A stretch of DNA of 19,474 nt, taken from positions 1 to 19,474 of the forward strand of contig DATCDK010000072.1 of NCBI GenBank assembly GCA_036510735.1, read 5' to 3'. The translations under genes were made by a program, and so were the position numbers. This DNA comes from PALSA-607 sp036510735. GTDB taxonomy: Bacteria; Actinomycetota; Actinomycetes; Acidothermales; Acidothermaceae. Every line of letters begins with the position of its first letter. Within the stretch, counting starts at the first letter, position 1. Shown piece after piece: positions 13,446 through 19,474 of this stretch. The notes beneath the pieces are model-generated. The model was not told the DNA's origin and made no database searches. It worked only from the letters and a program-made list of their open reading frames with translations.

Positions 13446-14732
13446 ATGATCACTGTGAGTATCGACAGCTACCTGTCCATCCTTCGCGCACGGTGGCTCA
13501 CCATCCTCGCCGTCATCGCCGTCTCGGTGATCGGCACGGCCGTCTACTCCTACAACGCCACGCCCCGATACGTTGCGCATGCCGGCGTGTTCTTCTCAGT
13601 CAGCGTCAGTGACAACGCTGGCACCCGCAACAGGGGGTTCGTCTACCAGCAGACCCAAGTGCGAATCTACGCACAACTCGCGACACTGCCGATCGTGTTG
13701 AACCCGGTCATCCAGCAGCTGAACCTCACGACCACGCCCGACAAACTAGCTGACGACATCACCGCGCGAGCGCCGCTGAACACTCCGATCGTCGACATCA
13801 CCGTGGCTTCGTCGTCGCGCGACCGCGCCATTGCGATTGCAGCCGCGATCGCCGCCCAGCTGTCCAAAACCGTCGTCAACTTGGCCCCGAAGGTCAACAA
13901 CGGCACCGCCACCGTTGTGGCGACTACGGTCGATCCGGCTACGGCGGGTAACTCACCCGCCGTCCCGCGTACAAAGCTGAACCTCGTCGTGGCGCTGATC
14001 TTCGGCACGATGGTCGGTGCGTTGTCCGCGATAGCGCTCGACGCTCGCGCAGCTCGAGCGTTGCGGCGGCGGCAACTTGACGCGCTCGGCGGAGTCGCCG
14101 TTCTCGGCACCGTCACGATGCCGAGCGACAACGCTCGACAAGGCGGTGCAGCGACGCGATGGGACGCCAACTTGCGGGAGCTGCAACTGCGGCTCTTCCC
14201 GCCGTTGCAGACCCGAACGTTCAGCTCGGTCACCATCACCTCGGGCGCCGACCCCGCACTCTCGGCACGGTTGGCGGCTGGCCTCGCGGTTGCGGAGACC
14301 AAGGGGCCGCAGCGGGTGTTGCTCATCGACGCCAACCTGCACCAGCCATCGGTCGGCAGTTCCCTTGGCCTGCCCGCATCAGCCGGACTCGTCGGGGTGC
14401 TACGGGCAGAGGTGAGTCTTGACGCGGCGACCCAACGTGTTGGCACCCACGGGCTCGACGTGCTGGCCGCCGGACCCGCACCACTTAACCCCACGGGGAT
14501 GGTCGACTCGGACGAGATGCGGGCGCTACTCCATCGGGCCGCACAGCGCTACGACCTCGTCATTGTGAATGCCCCGCCGTTTGTCACGGCCGACGGATTG
14601 GCCTTGGCGAGCTTCGCTGACCGCGCAGTTGCCGTGCTCGCGCGTGACGAGACCCGCGGCGGGTTCGGAGACTCGCTCGCTTCGCTACGAGTGGCTCGCG
14701 TTCAGCTGCTGGGTCTGGTCGTGAGCACCTAA
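13446..14732 (+). CDS. Wzz-type chain-length protein fused to a degenerate BY-kinase domain
   Basis: The protein is 428 residues. The N-terminal Wzz domain has a first membrane helix at about 16-36, an extracytoplasmic region, and a second helix at about 178-199 preceded by a proline (PAVPRTKLN). The C-terminal cytoplasmic part has the order of a CpsD/Wzc-type tyrosine kinase, but its catalytic motifs are gone. The Walker A site is SGADPALSA (266-274) with no GKT/S. Walker A' is LLIDANLHQP (292-301). The Walker B position reads LVIVNAPP with N375 instead of Asp. There is no C-terminal tyrosine cluster. A kinase activity is therefore unlikely, and a structural or chain-length role is inferred. 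The ATG at 13446 was chosen; GTG at 13455 is possible. Its last 48 bases overlap the end of the convergent polymerase gene. Confidence 0.85.
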   Translation: MITVSIDSYLSILRARWLTILAVIAVSVIGTAVYSYNATPRYVAHAGVFFSVSVSDNAGTRNRGFVYQQTQVRIYAQLATLPIVLNPVIQQLNLTTTPDKLADDITARAPLNTPIVDITVASSSRDRAIAIAAAIAAQLSKTVVNLAPKVNNGTATVVATTVDPATAGNSPAVPRTKLNLVVALIFGTMVGALSAIALDARAARALRRRQLDALGGVAVLGTVTMPSDNARQGGAATRWDANLRELQLRLFPPLQTRTFSSVTITSGADPALSARLAAGLAVAETKGPQRVLLIDANLHQPSVGSSLGLPASAGLVGVLRAEVSLDAATQRVGTHGLDVLAAGPAPLNPTGMVDSDEMRALLHRAAQRYDLVIVNAPPFVTADGLALASFADRAVAVLARDETRGGFGDSLASLRVARVQLLGLVVST

Positions 14733-16031
14733 CACGCCCACGCGATGTTGCGAGCCGTCCTCCTGCCCGTCGTCGCGCGGCCGCGGCGCGAAAAGCACCA
14801 TCGCCAGCGGCAGCACGGTGACGGCCAGCAGGAAGTCGCGGTCGTAGAACCCGAATGACCACTCGAGCGTCGCCGACACAAAGAACGTGCCGAGCAGTAC
14901 CGCAGGCACGTTCACGCCGCGACCGACCCAGCGGACCGCAGATCCGAGCGAGACGATGGCGATCGCGGCAACAAGAACGAGGCCGACCGCGCCGCCCACT
15001 ACGACCATCTGCACGAAGGTGTTGTGCCCGTGGAACGCCTGGCCGCCCAACCCTTCTTCGTACTTCGCCAGCGACGAGTAGTACTGGCTACCGAGACCGA
15101 AAACACGGTGCTGCGACCACGCGCGCAGACTGGTGATCCAGATGTAGCCGCGATTGGTGAAGTCAGTGCCAACGGACGTCGACACCGGGATCGCGATCAT
15201 GACGAGACCCGCGGCCAGCAGCGCCACGACCGCAACGACCTGCCGCAGCTTCCGCCCGGGTACTTGAAGCGCGAGTGCAATCAGACCGCCGACCGCCATC
15301 GCCGCAATCGAGGAGCGGGACGCCGTCCAGACGATGGCGTACGCCGTCAGGAGAATGACGACGAGCCGAACGATGCGATTTCGCGCGAGGCCGATCAGCG
15401 GCAGGCCGAGCACGAGCGCTTGGCCGAGGTTGTTTTCCGAGGTCAATGGACCGACCAGGATTCCCCACGGCAGGATTTTCTTGTCGAGCGGCACGAGGTC
15501 GCCGCTGCGCGCGTGGTAAATGCCTTTAGACGTAAGGAAGGTGCCCATCAAGACGCTAATCAGGGCCAACGCCGCGGCGAGATATCCAAGTACGACGAGC
15601 TTGCGAAGCGGCGGCCGCAACACCCAGACGGCAATAATGATCGCCGGATACTCAAGATCCTGCAGATGCAGGTGGACGCCGGCGTAGAAGTCGCGCGTGA
15701 TCAGGTAGATCCAGGGCGCCAGCAAGATGACGAGTATGCGGCGACGATCGGTCGGCAGATTGGCCGACCGCAAGGCGATGACGATGACGCACCAACCGAT
15801 GACCGCCACTGTCAGCGCGTGGCTCAACAACGCGGTCGTCGGCGAGTACGGGATCGCGTCGTTGATCAGCGCCGCGTGCTTCGGTGAGGTGAGGCTTTGC
15901 ACGAAACGCGGCAGAACGACCGCAAGCCAGGTCACGACCATCAAGACGACGGCATAGTCGAGATGAGGTGTGCGTGGCGGCCGATCAAGATCGACATGCC
16001 ACGGCCGCGCGACAGCCTGTTGCGCGCTCAC
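14685..16031 (-). CDS. Wzy / O-antigen-ligase-type polysaccharide polymerase
   Basis: The 448-residue protein has about 10-12 predicted membrane helices. The main external loop contains TASRSS (236-241) and, later, NRGYIW (293-298), WSQHRVFGLG and HGHNTF (334-339). Such conserved Arg and His residues are seen in the Wzy_C/WaaL family. It would polymerise lipid-linked repeat units outside the membrane, or ligate a glycan to an acceptor; the Wzx and Wzz-like neighbours favour polymerase. The C-terminal tail (about 417-448) is polar. The GTG at 16031 overlaps the stop of the upstream Wzz-like gene as GTGA, so translation is coupled. Its 3' end overlaps the converging gene at 14732 by 48 bases. 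Confidence 0.88.
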   Translation of the reverse strand: MSAQQAVARPWHVDLDRPPRTPHLDYAVVLMVVTWLAVVLPRFVQSLTSPKHAALINDAIPYSPTTALLSHALTVAVIGWCVIVIALRSANLPTDRRRILVILLAPWIYLITRDFYAGVHLHLQDLEYPAIIIAVWVLRPPLRKLVVLGYLAAALALISVLMGTFLTSKGIYHARSGDLVPLDKKILPWGILVGPLTSENNLGQALVLGLPLIGLARNRIVRLVVILLTAYAIVWTASRSSIAAMAVGGLIALALQVPGRKLRQVVAVVALLAAGLVMIAIPVSTSVGTDFTNRGYIWITSLRAWSQHRVFGLGSQYYSSLAKYEEGLGGQAFHGHNTFVQMVVVGGAVGLVLVAAIAIVSLGSAVRWVGRGVNVPAVLLGTFFVSATLEWSFGFYDRDFLLAVTVLPLAMVLFAPRPRDDGQEDGSQHRVGVLGAHDQTQQLNASHS

Positions 16032-17374
16032 ACGCCCGCCAACCGTTTGAGGCCGGCGTCAGGACCAAGGTGCGGAAGCTGCAGTGGCGGCGACGTCCGA
16101 TTCAGCACGATGCCGACGACCGAACCACCAGCCAGCGTCAATCGGCGAACCGTCGTCATCAGCGTCCGCTGTCGCGTGCGTCGCGCATCGACCACGACGA
16201 CGATGCCGTCGACATGCGCGGCGAGACTGAGCGAATCGCTCGACGTACTCATCGCCGAAGTGTCGATCACGACGAGGTCGTAGCGCCCTCGCGCAGTGGC
16301 CAAGAATCGACTCATCGCGGCGGACGCGAGGAGCGGGTTGCCCGCCCCGCGCGAGCTGCTGACGCCTGCCGTAATGACGTGCAAGCCGTGGTTGCCAACC
16401 GACTGCACGACGTCGGCGAAAGTCGACGTCCCTGCCAGAATCCCTTGCAGGCCAGCAGATTCATCGAGTTCGAGGACGCGGTCGACGGTGGGCTCGCGCA
16501 GGTCAGTGTGGACCAACAACACATTGCGCGACTGTGCACCGCTCACGGCCATGTTGACCGCGGTGCGAGTACCGCCATCGCCTGCGCGCACCGACGCAAC
16601 CATCAGGCATCGCACCGACGGCGCTACCGCTGCGAGCGTGGTCAGCACGCTGCGGTCGCGCTCGGACTCCGATCCGCCGTCGGCCCGATAACCCGTGGTG
16701 GCCCTGCGACCCGCTGCCGGAAGTGTGCCGAGCACCGGCACGACGGTGACGCGGGCGGCAACCTCGCGCCGGTCGACGACGGGATTGCTCGCGTAAGCGG
16801 CAACAACGGCCCAGCACAGAGCGAGCGCCGCGAACAGCCCGATGCCGATACCGCCGCCGACCCGGGGGGCGGTATCGGACGCCGGCGGGTAAGCCGCCTC
16901 GATCTTCGTCGCCTTGAACGCCGGAGCAGTTTCAATGGTCGGCGACAGCTTCGGCACGAGCAGTGCGAACTGGTCGGCGACCGCATTCGCGAGCGCCGCG
17001 GCACCGGCGCGACCGGTCGACGTCACGCTGATGGTCACGGTGCTGCTGGCCAGCGCCACCGTGACCCGAATGTCAGGGGCGAGCTGATCGGGCGAACTGT
17101 TCAGCCCCAGCGTGGTGATGGCAGGAGACAGCACGGCGGGTGAGGTCACGAGTGCCGCGAACGACGGTGCGACGTTCACGGCGAGTTGGCTGCCGGTGCC
17201 CAGATCGTCGATCGACCCGATGTGGTCGCCGGAAATGAGCACCGCGGTTGTCGCCCGGTAATGCACCGGCAACTCGAGTGCGACAACTGCCCCGACAACC
17301 GGTCCGAGGACCAGGAGAAGTGCAAGAAAGACCCAGCGGTGTGCAACGGCGTGCCAAAACCGGCGTGCGTCCAT
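16028..17374 (-). CDS. Wzz-type chain-length protein with altered BY-kinase domain
   Basis: The protein is 448 residues. Membrane helices at about 14-34 and 172-194 flank an extracytoplasmic Wzz-like region. The cytoplasmic part resembles CpsD/Wzc kinases but is altered. The Walker A motif reads GDGGTRT (265-271), with Gly268 where Lys is expected. Walker A' reads VLLVHTD (285-291), with His in place of the first Asp. Walker B LVVID (367-371) keeps D371. No C-terminal tyrosine cluster is present. It is the middle gene of a three-gene leftward operon: 20 bases separate it from the preceding Wzz-like gene, and it overlaps the polymerase start by 4 bases. The ATG at 17374 has GGGA 6 bases upstream. 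A role in setting chain length with the adjacent polymerase is inferred. Confidence 0.87.
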   Translation of the reverse strand: MDARRFWHAVAHRWVFLALLLVLGPVVGAVVALELPVHYRATTAVLISGDHIGSIDDLGTGSQLAVNVAPSFAALVTSPAVLSPAITTLGLNSSPDQLAPDIRVTVALASSTVTISVTSTGRAGAAALANAVADQFALLVPKLSPTIETAPAFKATKIEAAYPPASDTAPRVGGGIGIGLFAALALCWAVVAAYASNPVVDRREVAARVTVVPVLGTLPAAGRRATTGYRADGGSESERDRSVLTTLAAVAPSVRCLMVASVRAGDGGTRTAVNMAVSGAQSRNVLLVHTDLREPTVDRVLELDESAGLQGILAGTSTFADVVQSVGNHGLHVITAGVSSSRGAGNPLLASAAMSRFLATARGRYDLVVIDTSAMSTSSDSLSLAAHVDGIVVVVDARRTRQRTLMTTVRRLTLAGGSVVGIVLNRTSPPLQLPHLGPDAGLKRLAGV

Positions 17375-17394
17375 GAGGGATCCCGCCGTTTCAG

Positions 17395-18876
17395 TCAGGA
17401 CCCGGGCCCGCGCCGTGGATCGCCGGGCTGGCCACTGTTGCCCCCAGCCCCACCGGCGCCTGTGCGGGTAGCGACAGGAGTCGACCGGCTGCTCAGTGGC
17501 ACCTTGGGGTGACCAGGCTGCACTGCCGGAGGTCGAGAGCGGCGCAAGCTGCGCACCGACCGAACCGCAGCACTGAGGTCGGCCTTGTTCAAGACGATGC
17601 CGAGCAATGTCGCGCCTGCTCGGTGCAGCGACGCGGTCGCGTCGGCAAGCTGCCGGCGCCTTGTGCTGCGGGTGTCGACCACGATGATCGCGCCGTCGGT
17701 GTAGCGCGCGAGCACGGCAGCATCGGTCGACATCAACACGGCGGCGGCATCGATGACCACGAAGTCGTAGTCGCCGATGACGTTCGCGATGAGTTCGGCC
17801 ATCTCGGTCGACCCGATGAGCTCACCAGGGTTCGCGGGGGTGCCACCAGCGGGCACGACGTCGACCCCGTAACCAGGCAGAGTCTGGACGGCGCCGGCGA
17901 GCGAGCCCCGGTTGGCCAGCACCGCAATAAGGCCAGGGGTTTCGCGCAGGTTGAGGTAGCGCGCAGTAGTGGGGCGGCGCATGTCGGCCTCGATGAGCAG
18001 CACCCGAAGGCCGGTCTCCGCGGCGACTAACGCAAGGTTGATTGCCGTCGTGGTAGCGCCGTCGCCCGGAGCAGAACCGGCGACCACCACGGATTTCACG
18101 CCGTGCCTGCCGGGCCCGCCGATCGCGAACACGTTCGCGCGCAAGGCGCGGAATGCCTCACCGGAACGCCCCTCGCTGTCACCGAGAAGCAACGGCCGAC
18201 GCGCTGCGGTAACCCGGCCCACCAAAGGCGCGCCGGTGACCAGCTGCAGTTCTTCCTCGTTGCGCACCCGGGTGTCGAGCAACTCGCGCCCGAGCACCAG
18301 GAGCACGCCGATGATCAGGCCGCCGAGCAAGCCTTCGGCGTACTTCGTCTTCTTGCCGGACGCAGCAACCCGTTCGCGCGGCACCGGCGCTTGCGCGACC
18401 ACCTTGGCGTTGAGTTGTTTCTGGCCGCCCTGGGTGACCGCCGGAGACAGCGTGCTGACCGACTTGGCGAGCTGCGCGGCAACAGCGTTAGCGATCGCTG
18501 CGCTTTCTGACGCCGACGTGTCGGTGACGAAGATCTGCAGGATCACGGCGCCGGTCGCGGTCTTCGTCTTAATCATGGCGGCGAGCTGCGAGTCGGTCTT
18601 GTGCAGGCCGAGCTGCTGGGCAACCGGGTCAAGCACCTGCGCGGTCGTCGCGAGCGCGCTGAACGACGGCATCAAGTTCTGGGTGTACGTGGCGCCCTGC
18701 GAGAGGTCGCTCACCGACGAGGCGCCGGACACCGAGAAGAACAGTGACGTGGTCGCCCGATACTTCGCGGCGTGCGAGGACGTGAGGGCGGCGGTCAAAC
18801 CGAGGCCGAGCAACCCGACTAGGACGACCACGAACCATCGCCGGTAGAGGGCCGCGAAATAGCGGCTCCGCTCCAT
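17395..18876 (-). CDS. Wzz-type chain-length protein with BY-kinase domain lacking the Walker A lysine
   Basis: The 493-residue protein is the best-preserved of the three paralogues. Helices lie at about 15-33 and 181-198. The linker motif EAFRALRANV (240-249) is typical of polysaccharide co-polymerase tyrosine kinases. Walker A is GDGATTT (271-277), with Ala274 where Lys is expected. Walker A' is LLIEADMRRP (293-302), with Glu296 for Asp. Walker B is FVVID with D376. The last tyrosine is Y392; the tail (about 450-493) is Gly/Pro/Ser/Arg-rich and has none. The ATG at 18876 has GAAGGG 7 bases upstream. It is the first gene of the operon with the next Wzz-like gene and the polymerase. ATP may still bind, but canonical autokinase activity is doubtful. 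Confidence 0.88.
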   Translation of the reverse strand: MERSRYFAALYRRWFVVVLVGLLGLGLTAALTSSHAAKYRATTSLFFSVSGASSVSDLSQGATYTQNLMPSFSALATTAQVLDPVAQQLGLHKTDSQLAAMIKTKTATGAVILQIFVTDTSASESAAIANAVAAQLAKSVSTLSPAVTQGGQKQLNAKVVAQAPVPRERVAASGKKTKYAEGLLGGLIIGVLLVLGRELLDTRVRNEEELQLVTGAPLVGRVTAARRPLLLGDSEGRSGEAFRALRANVFAIGGPGRHGVKSVVVAGSAPGDGATTTAINLALVAAETGLRVLLIEADMRRPTTARYLNLRETPGLIAVLANRGSLAGAVQTLPGYGVDVVPAGGTPANPGELIGSTEMAELIANVIGDYDFVVIDAAAVLMSTDAAVLARYTDGAIIVVDTRSTRRRQLADATASLHRAGATLLGIVLNKADLSAAVRSVRSLRRSRPPAVQPGHPKVPLSSRSTPVATRTGAGGAGGNSGQPGDPRRGPGS

Positions 18877-18981
18877 GTGTCAACCCTTCTTAGCCGGAGA
18901 CGTCGAGATACGCACCGGTTTCATTCTCGACCATGCGCCCCCGGACATGAAGGAAGCGTGACACCCGTCGGGTGTAAAAGT
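18877..18981 (-). promoter_or_regulatory. Intergenic gap with short hairpin between cytidylyltransferase and Wzz-like operon
   Basis: This 105-base gap should hold the promoter of the leftward Wzz/Wzy operon if it is not co-transcribed with the cytidylyltransferase. The palindrome ACACCC-GTC-GGGTGT (18961-18975) lies 6 bases after the cytidylyltransferase stop. It lacks a T-run in the leftward direction, so it is at best a weak terminator. No convincing -35/-10 pair was found. Confidence 0.4.
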
Positions 18982-19422
18982 TCAGGAAACTTCAGCAAAG
19001 AGCATATCGAGCACTTGCCGTAGCTGAGTGCTAGACGTGTGGGCCGTGTAGGGGAAGTACTTGACCTCGACGCCGACCGCCCCGAAGTCACGCTCCAACT
19101 TGTCGCCCTTGGGCGTGCCGCGCCAGTCGTCACCCTTGAAGATGATGTCGAAGCCGACCGTCTTCCAGGTCTCGAGCTTCTCCGGAACAACCTCCGCGAC
19201 GGCTTCGTCGACGTAACGCAGGCTCCGGACGATCTCGAGACGCTCAGGCAGCGGCACCACCGGTGTGCGGCCCTTCGCGAGCAGCGCCATCTCGTCGGAG
19301 ACGACGCCCGCGATCAGGTAGTCACATTCGCTGCGAGCGTGCTTGAGGATGTTGAGGTGCCCGACATGGAAGAGGTCGTACACGCCTGGGGCGTAACCAA
19401 CCCTGCCAAACCTGGCGCTCAT
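18982..19422 (-). CDS. Cytidylyltransferase, glycerol-3-phosphate cytidylyltransferase (TagD)-like
   Basis: This small soluble nucleotidyltransferase has 146 residues, close to the TagD length. The CTP-binding motif is GVYDLFHVGH (13-22), with HVGH as the HxGH signature. A later KGDDW (96-100) and TSSTQLR (129-135, the ISTTxIR position) complete the fold. Family members make CDP-glycerol or related CDP- or ADP-activated alcohols and sugars from CTP or ATP; the substrate here is not certain. The ATG at 19422 follows GGGGA closely, and TAGGGT (19453-19448, minus) could be its -10 box. Activation of an alcohol-phosphate for decorating the glycan, or for the CDP-alcohol phosphatidyltransferase in this window, is inference. 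Confidence 0.87.
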   Translation of the reverse strand: MSARFGRVGYAPGVYDLFHVGHLNILKHARSECDYLIAGVVSDEMALLAKGRTPVVPLPERLEIVRSLRYVDEAVAEVVPEKLETWKTVGFDIIFKGDDWRGTPKGDKLERDFGAVGVEVKYFPYTAHTSSTQLRQVLDMLFAEVS

Positions 19423-19474
19423 GCTTCCCCGCTCTGCGAATGCGTCGACCCTAGCTTGATGACCGACAGCCTCA

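Noticed and set aside
15968..17143. Long plus-strand open frame opposite a Wzz-like gene
   Set aside because: It is rich in Arg/His/Asp with no hydrophobic core or motif, the usual signature of the antisense frame of a high-GC gene.
18878..18883. TTGACA on the minus strand just before the ATG at 18876
   Set aside because: It is too close to the start codon to be the -35 box of that gene and lies between the ribosome-binding site and the ATG.
1..19474. CRISPR, tRNA, rRNA, insertion sequence or prophage features
   Set aside because: No spaced repeats, cloverleaf sequence, transposase or integrase motif was seen; the tandem repeats found are all inside genes.

Overview
The window reads as chromosome of a high-GC Gram-positive actinobacterium. 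Codons are strongly G/C-ended, GTG starts are used, ribosome-binding sites are short G-runs, and there is a lipobox lipoprotein and a Sec-type secreted giant protein. The genus cannot be named from the sequence alone. No rRNA, tRNA, CRISPR array, transposase or integrase was seen. The whole window looks like one exopolysaccharide / cell-surface glycan locus of the Wzx/Wzy-dependent type.

Layout. A 5'-truncated retaining-type glycosyltransferase (GT) gene (1-810, +) converges on a three-gene leftward operon: lipoprotein (3619-2855), CDP-alcohol phosphatidyltransferase (2852-2079) and GT4-type glycosyltransferase (2082-907). A 26-bp perfect inverted repeat sits between the converging ends (824-893). 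A 312-bp divergent control region (3620-3931) separates this operon from a rightward group. That group holds a 1792-residue secreted beta-propeller/FN3/LamG/PKD protein (3932-9310), a strong hairpin (9389-9427), and two translationally coupled family 2 glycosyltransferases (9452-10381 and 10378-11268). A flippase gene (13221-11275, -) follows, with an unusual disordered N-terminal extension. A second divergent region (13222-13445) leads to a Wzz/BY-kinase-like gene (13446-14732, +). Its 3' end overlaps that of a leftward operon: two further Wzz/BY-kinase-like genes (18876-17395, 17374-16028) and a Wzy/O-antigen-ligase-type polymerase (16031-14685). A TagD-like cytidylyltransferase (19422-18982, -) lies at the right edge.

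How it fits together (inference). The four glycosyltransferases build a lipid-linked repeat unit, Wzx flips it, Wzy polymerises it, and the Wzz-like proteins set chain length or organise the assembly. The cytidylyltransferase and the CDP-alcohol phosphatidyltransferase could supply an alcohol-phosphate decoration or a dedicated lipid. The giant secreted protein is a plausible matrix adhesin or polysaccharide binder. No initiating sugar-phosphate transferase is present, so it must lie outside the window.

The most notable signal is that all three tyrosine-kinase-like (BY-kinase) proteins have lost the Walker A lysine and lack a C-terminal tyrosine cluster. This suggests a locus that keeps the Wzz-kinase fold but not canonical kinase chemistry. 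Other points are a pair of related direct repeats in both divergent promoter regions, two long intergenic hairpins, and Ser-Gly-Asn repeats fused to the flippase.
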